Positions 1 to 9,331 of a stretch of DNA of 64,000 nucleotides are shown piece after piece. Location of the stretch: the NCBI GenBank assembly GCA_963791575.1, contig CAWBSY010000009.1, positions 154,748 to 218,747 of the forward strand. Direction: 5' to 3'. The notes under the pieces were generated by a model, which had not been told where the DNA came from, did not search any database, and saw only the letters and a program-made list of their open reading frames with translations. The stretch comes from JAOAPG01 sp963791575 (GTDB lineage Bacteria; Acidobacteriota; Terriglobia; Terriglobales; Acidobacteriaceae). Every line of letters starts with the position of its first letter. Positions within the stretch are counted from its first letter, which is position 1. A program made the translations under genes and the position numbers.

Positions 1-1812
1 ATGGCGCAACACTATGACGCCGTTGTAGTCGACTGCGACAGCGAGCAAAACGCAACCCTGCTTTTCAAGAGTGCGCGCAATTCGGGCTCGAATCAGAGCT
101 CTTTGGCGGTTGCGGTGGTCGAGGGACAGGCTGGGGTAGCCAAAGCTTTTCGGATCGGCGCAAATCTCGTACTGACAAAGCCAATTAACGTCGAGCAGTC
201 AAAGGGAACTTTGAGAGTTGCTCGAGGGCTGCTGCGAAAAGCAGACACCGCGAAATCCGCGGCTACGCCAGTAACATCGGTTCCTTCACCGGAGGAAATC
301 GCTCCATCAACTGCTGCTCCACGCGCATCGGCTCCGGTGGCCCCTTCGTTCATCTCTTCGCCTTCACAGCCGGTTACGTCCAAACCAGTATTCTCAACAC
401 CTGTCGTACCGCAGCCGTCGATTCAGAGCACAATCGCGGCTGCTGCTGCATCGGCTTCCGCATTCGATGTTGAAGTGGATGCAACTCCGGAGCCTGAGCC
501 CACCGAGGCTGCGCTGCTGGAGTCACTGCCAGAACTCTCCACCACGCGTCCGGGCACAGGTCCAGGAGCACCGAAAGAATATCCCTGGCAACCTGTTTCG
601 AAGCCTTTGTCGGGATCGATGGCATCTTCCCTGCAACGGGCTGCCGAAGCTGCTGGCAAGTCGCAAGAGAATGTCTCGCTGGAAAGCAATCAAGTTGTTG
701 CAAATGTGCCAGCCGCAAGCCAATCGGCTGCGAGTTCAGTTTCATCGGTACATGGTTCAGCGGCTGCGGGCTCGGCAGCTGCGCCCGCGCCTGCGAAAGA
801 GATTCAGAAGCCGCAAGCGAGCGCTATTGCATCGCCCATCGGCAAGACAGCGCTGGAATCAATAACTGAAGTTGCTCCGATATCAAAATCTCAGTACGGC
901 GCTGAACATGCTGCGCCCTCCCTAACTTTTGGACAGACCGCTGAGCCAGCTGAGTCTGGCGGCAGCAAGAAGATTCTGCTGATCGCGGCAATTGTCATTG
1001 TCGCCGCAGCCAGCGGTTATTTCGGTTGGACAAAAATGCATTCGACATCCGAAACAACGACCGTCGAAAAGCAGATTTCCCCCGCGCCAACGCCAGCGCA
1101 GAATGCCAGTGCTGCTCCCGCTTCGTCCGCTCCAGCAGCAACAGCTAATGTTGCGCCGGAAACCGAGACAGCGTCGTCCTCTACAGAAGTTGCTTCGACG
1201 GTTGAAGCTCCCAAGGTGACTCCAGCAAAATCCAAAACTCAAGCCAGCAGGACACCGAGTTCTGAGTCCGCTTCCAGCGCTCCCGAGCCAGGCACGAGTA
1301 TAAATGCTTCTTCGGATTCGAGCCCTCGTCAATCTACAGCTTTGAGTGTGTCAACGGCAAAGAAACCGGTAAGCGTAACGCCTGAGTCCGCTCCGAACAG
1401 CGAAGCGGTGTTGCCTCCATCGGCGCCAGCGTTAAATGTAGCCTCAAATACGGGCGATAAAGCTCTAGCCGGCATCGTAGGCACTACCGTCAACCGCGTC
1501 GCTCCACCTTCGACGGCTGGAGAATTGAAGGTTTCCCAGGGAGTCACGCAGGGCCTTCTGATCAAGAAGGTCGCTCCTAATTACCCGCAGCAGGCTCTCC
1601 AGATGCGTATTCAAGGGGCCGTTCAGCTGCAGGCGAGTATCAGCAAAGACGGCAAGATCTCCAATGTAAAGACACTTGGCGGGGACGCGATTTTAGCGCG
1701 TGCGGCCAGCGATGCTGTTAAGCAGTGGAAGTACAAACCGTACACGCTAAACGGAGAGCCGGTGGAAATTCAAACGGAAATCACCGTGATCTTCAGGCTG
1801 CCGAGCCGGTAA
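1..1812 (+). CDS. Receiver-like / TonB C-terminal domain membrane protein (5' end probably cut by the window)
   Basis: The first 75 or so residues look like the second half of a response-regulator receiver domain: a VVVDCD strand, then a GANLVLTKPI motif typical of the switch-lysine region. The frame is open from base 1, so the true start and the acidic pocket of the receiver may lie upstream. Residues about 85-320 are low-complexity Ala/Ser/Pro. A single membrane segment follows (KKILLIAAIVIVAAASGYFG, about 324-343), then a second low-complexity linker. The last 90 residues are a TonB C-terminal domain with the YP(x)nA motif (NYPQQALQMRIQG) and the WKYKPYTLNGEPVE signature. It probably spans the inner membrane and reaches into the periplasm, perhaps energising outer-membrane receptors or a related envelope complex. 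A hairpin terminator follows the stop. Confidence 0.75.
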   Translation: MAQHYDAVVVDCDSEQNATLLFKSARNSGSNQSSLAVAVVEGQAGVAKAFRIGANLVLTKPINVEQSKGTLRVARGLLRKADTAKSAATPVTSVPSPEEIAPSTAAPRASAPVAPSFISSPSQPVTSKPVFSTPVVPQPSIQSTIAAAAASASAFDVEVDATPEPEPTEAALLESLPELSTTRPGTGPGAPKEYPWQPVSKPLSGSMASSLQRAAEAAGKSQENVSLESNQVVANVPAASQSAASSVSSVHGSAAAGSAAAPAPAKEIQKPQASAIASPIGKTALESITEVAPISKSQYGAEHAAPSLTFGQTAEPAESGGSKKILLIAAIVIVAAASGYFGWTKMHSTSETTTVEKQISPAPTPAQNASAAPASSAPAATANVAPETETASSSTEVASTVEAPKVTPAKSKTQASRTPSSESASSAPEPGTSINASSDSSPRQSTALSVSTAKKPVSVTPESAPNSEAVLPPSAPALNVASNTGDKALAGIVGTTVNRVAPPSTAGELKVSQGVTQGLLIKKVAPNYPQQALQMRIQGAVQLQASISKDGKISNVKTLGGDAILARAASDAVKQWKYKPYTLNGEPVEIQTEITVIFRLPSR

Positions 1813-1836
1813 GCGAGCGATTCTTAGCGTAGTCCG

Positions 1837-1876
1837 AAGCGGCGTGAGTTTAGATCTCGCGCCGCTTTTGCTTTGG
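1837..1876 (+). terminator. Rho-independent terminator after the TonB-domain gene
   Basis: A perfect 8-bp stem AAGCGGCG (1837-1844) / CGCCGCTT (1860-1867) with a 15-nt loop, followed by a T-rich tract TTTTGCTTT. It lies 25 bp after the stop codon and before uvrB, so it should separate the two transcripts. Confidence 0.7.
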
Positions 1877-1964
1877 CCCATTCCATAGGCCGCTCCATTC
1901 TGCATTTATAATAGAGAATTATCTTTTCATGAAAACGCCGCTCTGTGAGCGGGGGACATTATCC

Positions 1965-3956
1965 ATGGATTTCAAACTCGTCAGTGACTACAAGCCTCAG
2001 GGGGACCAGGCAACCGCTATCAGTGCCCTGGTAAAGGGGTTATACGACCGCGAGCAGCACCAGGTCTTGCTGGGTGTAACCGGATCGGGCAAGACCTACA
2101 CGATGGCCAAAGTGATCGAGCAGGTAAATCGTACTTCGATCGTGATGGCGCACAACAAGACTTTGGCCGCGCAGCTTTACCATGAGTTCAAGAACTTCTT
2201 TCCTCATAATGCAATCGAGTACTTTGTCTCGTATTACGACTACTATCAGCCGGAAGCGTATGTTCCGGCGGCGGATCTCTATATTGAAAAGGAGTCCACC
2301 ATCAATGAGGAGCTTGAAAAACTCCGGCTCTCCGCGACTCGGTCTCTGTTTGAGCGCCGCGATTGTTTGATTGTTTCCTCCGTGAGCTGCATCTACGGTT
2401 TGGGCTCGCCCGAAGCGTATTACGGCATGTTGCTGTTTCTGGAGAAGGGACAGAAGATCAAGCGGGAAGACATCACTCGCAAGCTGGTGGAGATCCTTTA
2501 CGAGCGCACCGACGGGGATTTTCGCCGCGGCACATTCCGCGTGCGTGGCGACGTAATCGAGATCTTTCCGACTTACGACGACATGGCTTATCGCATTGAA
2601 CTGTGGGGAGACGAAATCGAATCACTCGCGCAAATCGATCCCCTGTTCGGCACGGTAAAACAGAAATACGTGCGTTTGCCGATCTATCCCAAAAATCATT
2701 ACGTGATGAAGCCTGAGACGAGAACCAAGGCTGTCGAGTCCATTAAAGAAGAATTGGAATGGTGGGAAGCGGAACTGGAAAAGCAAGGGCACGTCGTCGA
2801 GGCTCAGCGTGTACATCAGCGCACCATGTTCGATCTGGAGATGATCAAGTCAGTCGGCTACTGCCACGGCATCGAAAATTATTCCCGGCATTTCACGGGA
2901 CGTCTGCCGGGGGAGCCGCCGCCAACGCTGCTCGATTATTTCCCGCGCGACTATCTGATGTTTATTGACGAGTCTCACCAGACTATGCCGCAGCTGCATG
3001 CCATGTATCATGGCGACCGCTCGCGCAAGGCGAACCTGGTCGAGTATGGATTCCGTTTGCCCTCTGCTCTCGACAATCGTCCGCTAACGTTTGAAGAATT
3101 CGAGCACCGTATGGGACAGATGATCTACGTCTCTGCGACTCCAGGCCCTTACGAGTTGACTAAGTCCGCGGGGGTTGTCGTGGAACAAATCATCCGGCCC
3201 ACAGGATTAGTCGATCCGCCGGTTGAGATTCGTCCTGTCAAAGGGCAGATTGATGATTTGCTGCATGAAATCCGCGATCGTGTCTCGCGCGGTGAGCGCG
3301 TTCTGGTAACGACGCTTACCAAGCGCATGTCCGAGGACCTCGCCGAATACTACAGCGAAGTCGGAGTGAAGTGCCGTTACATGCATTCGGAAATCGAGAC
3401 TTTGGAACGTGTAAAGATCCTGCGTGATTTGCGTAAGGGCGAGTTCGATGTGCTGATTGGGATTAATCTCTTGCGCGAAGGATTGGATCTGCCGGAAGTC
3501 TCTCTGGTGGCCGTGTTGGACGCGGATAAAGAGGGATTTCTGCGCTCTAGTGGATCGCTTATTCAGACAATTGGCCGTTGCGCACGAAACCTCAATGGCC
3601 GGGCAATTCTATACGCCGATCGCAGGACAGATTCCATGAATAAAGCTATTGGCGAAACCGATCGCCGGCGCGCAATTCAAGAAGCATATAACATCGAGAA
3701 TGGGATCACGCCGGAGTCAATCGTCCGTCCGCTGGAGATGTCACTGGCGAAGATTATTGCGGCAGACTACGCGGATCTGACGGACAGCGAAGCCGACGGA
3801 ATACCTGATTTCCAATCCCAAAAAGATTTGGACGTGTATATAGGCAAGCTGGAAAGCGATATGCGTGAGGCGGCAAAGAAATTCGAGTTCGAGAAAGCCG
3901 CCAAGCTGAGGGATACGGTCAAAGAACTGAGGACCAAGGAATTTCTGTTTGTATAA
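1965..3956 (+). CDS. uvrB: Excinuclease ABC subunit UvrB
   Basis: UvrB is the damage-verifying helicase-like subunit of nucleotide excision repair, handed to DNA by UvrA and then recruiting UvrC. The protein has Walker A (GVTGSGKTYT, near residue 35), the beta-hairpin region YYDYYQPEAYVP, a DESH helicase motif, helicase motifs V/VI (GINLLREGLDLPEV, QTIGRCARN) and a C-terminal UVR motif (FEKAAKLRDTVKELR). At 664 aa it matches the usual length. The start at 1965 is preferred over an in-frame ATG at 1929 because GGGGGA lies about 7 bases before it and the protein then begins MDFKLVSDYKPQGDQ as in relatives. It appears to be monocistronic, convergent with gyrB. Confidence 0.97.
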   Translation: MDFKLVSDYKPQGDQATAISALVKGLYDREQHQVLLGVTGSGKTYTMAKVIEQVNRTSIVMAHNKTLAAQLYHEFKNFFPHNAIEYFVSYYDYYQPEAYVPAADLYIEKESTINEELEKLRLSATRSLFERRDCLIVSSVSCIYGLGSPEAYYGMLLFLEKGQKIKREDITRKLVEILYERTDGDFRRGTFRVRGDVIEIFPTYDDMAYRIELWGDEIESLAQIDPLFGTVKQKYVRLPIYPKNHYVMKPETRTKAVESIKEELEWWEAELEKQGHVVEAQRVHQRTMFDLEMIKSVGYCHGIENYSRHFTGRLPGEPPPTLLDYFPRDYLMFIDESHQTMPQLHAMYHGDRSRKANLVEYGFRLPSALDNRPLTFEEFEHRMGQMIYVSATPGPYELTKSAGVVVEQIIRPTGLVDPPVEIRPVKGQIDDLLHEIRDRVSRGERVLVTTLTKRMSEDLAEYYSEVGVKCRYMHSEIETLERVKILRDLRKGEFDVLIGINLLREGLDLPEVSLVAVLDADKEGFLRSSGSLIQTIGRCARNLNGRAILYADRRTDSMNKAIGETDRRRAIQEAYNIENGITPESIVRPLEMSLAKIIAADYADLTDSEADGIPDFQSQKDLDVYIGKLESDMREAAKKFEFEKAAKLRDTVKELRTKEFLFV

Positions 3957-4009
3957 CTGCACTAGTTTCAGGAATCGTTTCCGTCGTAGAGAAACAAGGG
4001 GCGTTCCAA

Positions 4010-4036
4010 ACAAAAGGGGCGACTTGAAGCCGCCCC
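4010..4036 (-). terminator. Rho-independent terminator of gyrB
   Basis: Read on the minus strand, GGGGCG (4036-4031) pairs with CGCCCC (4021-4016) across a 9-nt loop, followed by TTTTGTTT. It sits 20 bp past the gyrB stop and between the convergent uvrB and gyrB. Confidence 0.75.
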
Positions 4037-4055
4037 ACACTACCAATAGTTCAAA

Positions 4056-6686
4056 TTAAATATCCAGGTTCTTCACATCCATTGCGTTTTCTTCGATGAA
4101 TTTGCGGCGGGACTCTACGTCTTCTCCCATCAGCGTGCTGAAGATGGTTTCGCATTCCGCAATGTCTTCAAGCTTCACGGACAATAGTGTGCGCCGCTCG
4201 GGATCCATGGTCGTCTCCCAGAGCTGCTGGGAAGTCATTTCGCCCAGACCTTTGTAGCGCTGCACGATGTAGTCCTTGCGGCCTTCTCCGAGAACGTAAT
4301 CAAAGAGCTCACGAGCAGTTTCTTTTTGCACGCTCTGCGGTTCCGTGAGTCTCTTCTTTGCGGCTGGAGCAGCTTTCTTCTGTACTGCCTCGCCATCCTC
4401 AACTTCAGCGTCGATCGAGGATTCGGCATCAGCGCCGTTACCGCTTGGCGCCGCGCTCTTTCCTAATGTTTCGATGATGAACGGCGGTTCCATGTAAGGC
4501 TCGATCTGTTTGAACTTCGAGAGCAGTTGCCGGTACTCGGCAGTGGATGCAAGCTCCCAGTTAATCAAACGTTCCGCACCCTGTGAGCTCACGAAGCGCA
4601 CTGCCCATAGGCTGTGCTCTTCGTCGAATCGGCTCTCGACTTCCTGAAACTTGCGCTCTTTCTCCAGTTTCTTGAGACTCTTCTCCAGCTTCTCGATTTT
4701 TTTCGGAGGCGCATTCTTGTCCCCTTCAAAATCAGAGCGCTTGGAAAGATCAAGCTTGGGCAGCAATTCCGTTACAGCCTCATCGCGCAGGCGCTTGCTG
4801 ACCTTGTCGAAAAAGCCCATGTAGTCATTAAGGACGGTGATAAACCTTGCCAGTGTTTGGCCTTCGAGCTTCGCCGCACCCTCGCCGTAACGGACCGTCA
4901 GCCCATCCGACGCGCGCTTTACCATTACCTTCACGAATTCGCGATCGTCTTTGATGTACTGCTGCGTCTTGCCCTTCTTGATCGAATAGAGCGGCGGTTG
5001 CGCGATGTAGACGTTATTGCGCTTGATCAACTCCTGCATGTGACGGAAGAAGAATGTCAGCAGCAACGTGCGGATGTGGCTTCCGTCCACGTCGGCGTCT
5101 GTCATTAAAATGATTTTGCCGTAACGAACTTTCGTAGGATCGAAGTCTTCCTTGGAAATGCCGGTGCCAAGCGCGGTTATCATGGCGCGAATTTCTTCGT
5201 GTCCCAGCATTTTGTCGTAACGCGCTTTTTCGACGTTGAGAATTTTTCCTTTGAGCGGTAGGATCGCCTGAAAGCGCCGATCACGTCCCTGCTTCGCCGT
5301 ACCACCTGCCGATTCACCCTCTACCAGGAACAGTTCACACCGCTCTGGCTGCCGTTCAGAACAATCTGCTAGTTTGCCAGGAAGCCCACCACCGTCGAGA
5401 GCCCCTTTTCTGCGGGTTAAGTCGCGAGCTTTCCTCGCTGCTTCTCGAGCGCGGGCAGCGTCGATGGCTTTGTTGATGATCTTTCGCCCAACGGTCGGGT
5501 TCTGTTCGAGATAGGCGCCAAGGCGTTCGTTTACGAATGCCTGTACGACTCCTGCGATATCGGAATTCAGTTTGCCTTTGGTCTGACCTTCGAATTGCGG
5601 CTGCGGCAGCTTTACACTGATGACAGCAACGAGCCCTTCACGCACGTCGTCACCGGTGAGATTTTCTTTGACGTCTTTGAACAATCCCATCTGCTGTCCG
5701 GCGTAATTGATGGTTCGGGTCAGCGATGTACGGAAGCCGGAAAGGTGCGTTCCACCATCTACCGTGTTGATGTTGTTGGCGAAACTAAAGACGGTTTCAG
5801 AATACGCATCGTTGTATTGCAGACCAATTTCCATGGCGATGCCATCGCGCTCGGCTTCCATGTAAATCGGCTTGTCATGCAATACCTGTTTACCGCGATT
5901 GAGATGTTTTATAAATTCCGCGATGCCGCCGTTGTATTTGAAATCTGCGGTCTTCGGATTCCCGGTCTTCGGGTCTGTCGTACGTTCATCCGTGAGCGTA
6001 ATCAGCAGGCCTTTGTTCAGGAAAGCCAATTCTCGCAGCCGCTGGGAGAGCGTGTCGAAGTTATATTCGGTTACGGTGAAAATGCTTCGGTCGGGTAGAA
6101 AACGTACTTTGGTTCCGCGCTTTTTGGTCGCTCCGGCTTTTTTCAGTTTGCTGGTCGGTTCACCCTTCGAGTAAGTCTGTTCGAAGGTGAATCCGTCACG
6201 CCAGATTTCGAGGTCCAATTCTTCACTGAGCGCGTTTACGCAAGAGACGCCAACACCGTGCAATCCACCAGAGACTTTATAGGTCGATGAATCGAATTTT
6301 CCGCCCGCGTGCAGAGTCGTCATGACCACTTGCGCGGCGGGAATTTTTTCGCCATCGATGTCCATTGAATCGACAGGAATTCCGCGTCCGTTGTCGACTA
6401 CCGTGATGGAGTTGTCGATGTGGATTGTGGCTTCAATCTTGTCCGCATGGCCAGCGAGAGCTTCGTCGACGGAATTGTCTACGACTTCATAGACCAGATG
6501 GTGCAATCCCATCTCGCCTGTCGACCCGATATACATAGCAGGACGCTTCCGGACAGCTTCCATACCGCCCAGCACTTTGATCGAATCGGCGGTGTAATCC
6601 CCGTTCGCGGTGACTGGTTTTACGTTCTTTGCTTTCGGATCGCTCTTGCTGTCAACAATTGCTGCAGTGATTTCTTTCGTAGCCAT
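4056..6686 (-). CDS. gyrB: DNA gyrase subunit B
   Basis: The ATPase subunit of DNA gyrase, which introduces negative supercoils with GyrA. A GHKL ATPase domain lies at the N-terminus (VVDNSVDEALAG with the ATP-binding Asn; DNGRGIP; GGLHGVG). The TOPRIM domain follows with EGESAGG, PLKGKILNVEKA and the metal-binding DADVDGSHI. The C-terminus has QRYKGLGEM. At 876 aa it is longer than short-form GyrB; the extra length is an insert after TOPRIM, including a charged coiled segment (KKIEKLEKSLKKLEKERK) and a low-complexity Ala/Glu stretch, comparable to the insert in long-form GyrB. GGAGTTGA lies just before the ATG. gyrA is not in the window, and no recF sits between it and dnaN. Confidence 0.97.
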   Translation of the reverse strand: MATKEITAAIVDSKSDPKAKNVKPVTANGDYTADSIKVLGGMEAVRKRPAMYIGSTGEMGLHHLVYEVVDNSVDEALAGHADKIEATIHIDNSITVVDNGRGIPVDSMDIDGEKIPAAQVVMTTLHAGGKFDSSTYKVSGGLHGVGVSCVNALSEELDLEIWRDGFTFEQTYSKGEPTSKLKKAGATKKRGTKVRFLPDRSIFTVTEYNFDTLSQRLRELAFLNKGLLITLTDERTTDPKTGNPKTADFKYNGGIAEFIKHLNRGKQVLHDKPIYMEAERDGIAMEIGLQYNDAYSETVFSFANNINTVDGGTHLSGFRTSLTRTINYAGQQMGLFKDVKENLTGDDVREGLVAVISVKLPQPQFEGQTKGKLNSDIAGVVQAFVNERLGAYLEQNPTVGRKIINKAIDAARAREAARKARDLTRRKGALDGGGLPGKLADCSERQPERCELFLVEGESAGGTAKQGRDRRFQAILPLKGKILNVEKARYDKMLGHEEIRAMITALGTGISKEDFDPTKVRYGKIILMTDADVDGSHIRTLLLTFFFRHMQELIKRNNVYIAQPPLYSIKKGKTQQYIKDDREFVKVMVKRASDGLTVRYGEGAAKLEGQTLARFITVLNDYMGFFDKVSKRLRDEAVTELLPKLDLSKRSDFEGDKNAPPKKIEKLEKSLKKLEKERKFQEVESRFDEEHSLWAVRFVSSQGAERLINWELASTAEYRQLLSKFKQIEPYMEPPFIIETLGKSAAPSGNGADAESSIDAEVEDGEAVQKKAAPAAKKRLTEPQSVQKETARELFDYVLGEGRKDYIVQRYKGLGEMTSQQLWETTMDPERRTLLSVKLEDIAECETIFSTLMGEDVESRRKFIEENAMDVKNLDI

Positions 6687-6975
6687 TCAACTCCGTGGAG
6701 AGTGCCTGATTTGTGTCTCGGGCCGACCGTGCTTTTTGCTGCCCCAAAACCCTTCAAATTGCTGAAATTACTGGCACTTATGTCGGCGGAAGTTACTCTG
6801 AATTATACCACATCTGGAGCTGTTTTTCGGCCCCGGCATTCGCTCTATAACTGATGCATTTACAATGCTTTCAACGCCTCAATTTCACGGCCATAAGGCA
6901 TTGAAGCATCAGGCACCTGCGCGCATCTAAGCAGACTGACCCTGATAGCATAGAGAGTGGGAGAATAGCGTAACG

Positions 6976-8097
6976 ATGAGTGTTCCGATTTCGCAGATGT
7001 GGACCGTGGCGACGTATGTCATCGGGCAGAAGCTTGCCGGACGCAAGCAGTATCCGCTGGTTCTGATGCTCGAGCCGCTGTTCCGCTGCAATCTTGCGTG
7101 CGCTGGCTGCGGGAAAATTCAGTATCCGGCTCACATTCTTAAGAAGAATCTCAGCCCTGAAGAATGTTTCAAAGCAGTCGATGAGTGCGGCGCTCCCATG
7201 GTCTCGATTCCCGGCGGCGAGCCGCTCATGCATCCCGAGATCGACAAAATTGTCGAAGGGTTGGTTGCGCGCAAGAAATATATTTACCTCTGCACCAACG
7301 CTCTCCTGCTAAAAGAAAAGATTCATCTTTTCAAGCCGAGCAAGTACCTGACTTTCAGCGTTCACCTTGACGGACAAAAAGAGCACCATGATTTCTCTGT
7401 ATGTCGCGAGGGTGGGTACGAGATCGCCGCGGATGGCATTCGGGAAGCGCTGAAACGCGGCTTCCGAGTTACTACGAACACGACGTTGTTCGATGGGACA
7501 GATCCCAAGAGCGTACGCGCTTTCTTCGATGAGATGATGGACCTCGGCATCGAAGGCATGATGCTTTCACCCGGCTATTCGTACGAGAAGGCTCCCGATC
7601 AGCAGCATTTTCTGGGACGCGCGCGAACGCGGCGTCTGTTTCGCGCGATTCTTTCCAACCGTGAGAAGAATTGGAAGTTCAATCTTTCTCCGCTGTTTCT
7701 CGAATTCCTGATGGGCAAACGTACTTTCGCTTGCACGCCATGGGGAATGCCAACTTACAACATCTTTGGCTGGCAGAAGCCTTGTTACCTGTTGCAAGAC
7801 GGATACGCCGATACTTTCCAGGAATTGCTCGCAGAAACCGATTGGGCGAACTATGGAACTGAATCAGGCAATCCAAAGTGCGCGAATTGCATGGTGCACA
7901 GCGGATACGAAGCCTCAGCGGTTAATGCTACTTTCAGTTCGCTAAACGGATTCCTCGCCACCGTGAAGGCTACATTGTTCTCGCGCTATCCGGATGAAGG
8001 GGCTTACAGGTTGTTGGATGAAGAAGGCGAGGCGTCCGGTCATCCACTGGTGCAGATCGAGACGTCGAATGAAACGCTGGAGGAGACACGGGCGTGA
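6976..8097 (+). CDS. hpnH: Adenosyl-hopene transferase HpnH (radical SAM)
   Basis: HpnH is the radical-SAM enzyme that joins the 5'-deoxyadenosyl radical to diploptene, giving adenosylhopane, the first step towards extended C35 hopanoids. The radical-SAM cysteines are C38, C42 and C45 in RCNLACAGCGKIQYP, followed by PGGEPLMHPEI (the GGE motif that contacts SAM methionine). The family-typical C-terminal block contains ACTPWGMPTYNIFGWQKPCY and CANCMVHSGYEASAV, whose cysteines are characteristic of the HpnH/SPASM-like tail. The 373-aa length is normal. It is divergent from gyrB, and a small gene is coupled to its stop codon. No squalene-hopene cyclase or other hpn gene is visible here. Confidence 0.93.
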   Translation: MSVPISQMWTVATYVIGQKLAGRKQYPLVLMLEPLFRCNLACAGCGKIQYPAHILKKNLSPEECFKAVDECGAPMVSIPGGEPLMHPEIDKIVEGLVARKKYIYLCTNALLLKEKIHLFKPSKYLTFSVHLDGQKEHHDFSVCREGGYEIAADGIREALKRGFRVTTNTTLFDGTDPKSVRAFFDEMMDLGIEGMMLSPGYSYEKAPDQQHFLGRARTRRLFRAILSNREKNWKFNLSPLFLEFLMGKRTFACTPWGMPTYNIFGWQKPCYLLQDGYADTFQELLAETDWANYGTESGNPKCANCMVHSGYEASAVNATFSSLNGFLATVKATLFSRYPDEGAYRLLDEEGEASGHPLVQIETSNETLEETRA

Positions 8098-8504
8098 TGG
8101 AAAATCTTGCAGCGGACGCGCTAGAAGTAGCTCCGGGACGGGAACGAGAGAAGCTTGAAGGCTGGATTCCGGCACTCGCCAGCGATGAAGAAATTCGCAG
8201 TGCTCTGGAGAAGGCTTTCGACTATCGCGGCGACGTCACCATCACCCAAAAAGATGGATCCAGGATAGAGGGATATTTATTCGATCGACGTAGCGGCGCC
8301 AGTTTGGCCGATTCGCGTGTGCGTGTGATTCCGAAAGATTCCAACCAGAAGATTGCGATTCCGTACTCTGAAATCGCTGCGCTGGCATTCAGCGGCCGCG
8401 ATACGGCGGCGGGAAAGAGTTTCGACGCCTGGGTAAAGAAGTATCAGGAAAAGAAAGCCGCGGGCGAGAAGGATATCGCGCTGCATCCGGAAGCGCTCGA
8501 GTAG
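8097..8504 (+). CDS. Small conserved-looking protein translationally coupled to hpnH
   Basis: A soluble protein of about 135 aa that I cannot assign to a family. It has no signal peptide or membrane segment. The central part (residues 45-95) reads like a small beta-barrel fold: DVTITQKDGSRIEGYLFDRR, then IPYSEIAALAFSGRDTAAG. The tail is charged and helical. The start overlaps the hpnH stop (TGATG), so the two are translated together; a GTG three bases earlier is also possible. The arrangement points to a role in hopanoid modification or its regulation, but nothing in the sequence proves it. Confidence 0.7.
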   Translation: MENLAADALEVAPGREREKLEGWIPALASDEEIRSALEKAFDYRGDVTITQKDGSRIEGYLFDRRSGASLADSRVRVIPKDSNQKIAIPYSEIAALAFSGRDTAAGKSFDAWVKKYQEKKAAGEKDIALHPEALE

Positions 8505-8513
8505 ATCGTCGTT

Positions 8514-8601
8514 CTGTCATGCTGAGCGAAGTCGAAGCATCCCTACTCTCACGAAATTGCCAAACGTAGGGATTCCTCGCCTAGTGCGCTCGGAATGACA
8601 G
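8514..8601. repeat. REP-like palindromic intergenic element
   Basis: Two nested perfect inverted repeats: outer CTGTCAT (8514-8520) / ATGACAG (8595-8601) and inner ATCCCTAC (8539-8546) / GTAGGGAT (8566-8573), with GCTGAGCGAAGTCGAAGCAT and TGCGCTCGGAATGACA flanks. The wording resembles short palindromes I know to be scattered between genes in acidobacterial and some other genomes. It lies between convergent genes and could also act as a bidirectional terminator. Confidence 0.65.
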
Positions 8602-8635
8602 TGTGGGTGGTAATGTCTTTCGCGCTGAGCGGAAA

Positions 8636-9284
8636 TTAGCGCGCCGACTTCTTCACGCCAAAGCTCAATCCTTCAATCAATTCCGTCACTTCATCTTCGT
8701 TCCCTCCGATGAACGTAAACGAAATTACATAGCCTTTCGCAATCATCACTAGCGAACTCTGCTGCATGGTCAAGCCGCTGTCTTTCTTAATGTAGTCGAC
8801 ACGCACGATCGGCTTGGCATCCACGGGGAACTCGTAAGGCTCGTTCACCACCTTAAAGCCCTTGCTCGTTGTTAACTCCGTGAGGGGTCCGAAATACTCC
8901 GCTGCATTCTTCAGTCCCGGATAGGAAGAGACACTCTCCGCCGCGATTACAACCGCTGAATCAACCGTATTGCCCGGCGCGCCCGGAGGCCGTTCAAAGG
9001 TTGACAGCAAGACTTGTGACTTACCTGGCTCCGTGTTTTCCAGCGCCGCGTCTCGCTGCATGTCCTGCGTACGGTCGACCCATCCATAGGGAAGTTTGTA
9101 GCTGAAGCCAAGCGCAGGATTGCGGTAGACGTTGCCCTCGAAAGTGCCGGGATCGAGAGTCGAAGCTTTCTGATGTGAAGTGTCGCGCGACGATGACGAA
9201 GCTTGAGGAGTTTGCTGTGCGCCCAATGCTGTCGAGGTCAAAGAGAACAATGCCTGACAGGGTGGCCGCTCTGAGTCGAAACAT
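8636..9284 (-). CDS. Secreted protein of unknown function, signal peptide apparently split by a frameshift
   Basis: The body of the protein (about 200 aa) reads in the frame that opens at a TTG at 9250. After TALGAQQ it has a Ser/Gln-rich stretch, then a compact domain beginning FEGNVYRNPALGFSYKLP, the kind of opening seen in small lipid- or protein-binding periplasmic proteins (PsbP/DUF1795-like fold, tentative). In the neighbouring frame an ATG at 9284 gives MFRLRAATLSGIVLF. Joined near 9240-9245 the two make an ordinary signal peptide ending in TALGA-QQ. No ATG exists in the main frame before an upstream stop at 9311-9313. A one-base deletion or sequencing error is the simplest explanation; initiation at TTG without a signal peptide is the alternative. 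Confidence 0.6.
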
Positions 9285-9331
9285 CTCTTTATGTTACAGG
9301 AATGGTGCGGTTAATCTTCAGGCCATGCCCT

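Noticed and set aside
4614..6854. Long plus-strand frames opposite gyrB (164, 167 and 144 aa)
   Set aside because: They mirror the conserved gyrB coding strand and have no protein-like motifs or ribosome sites.
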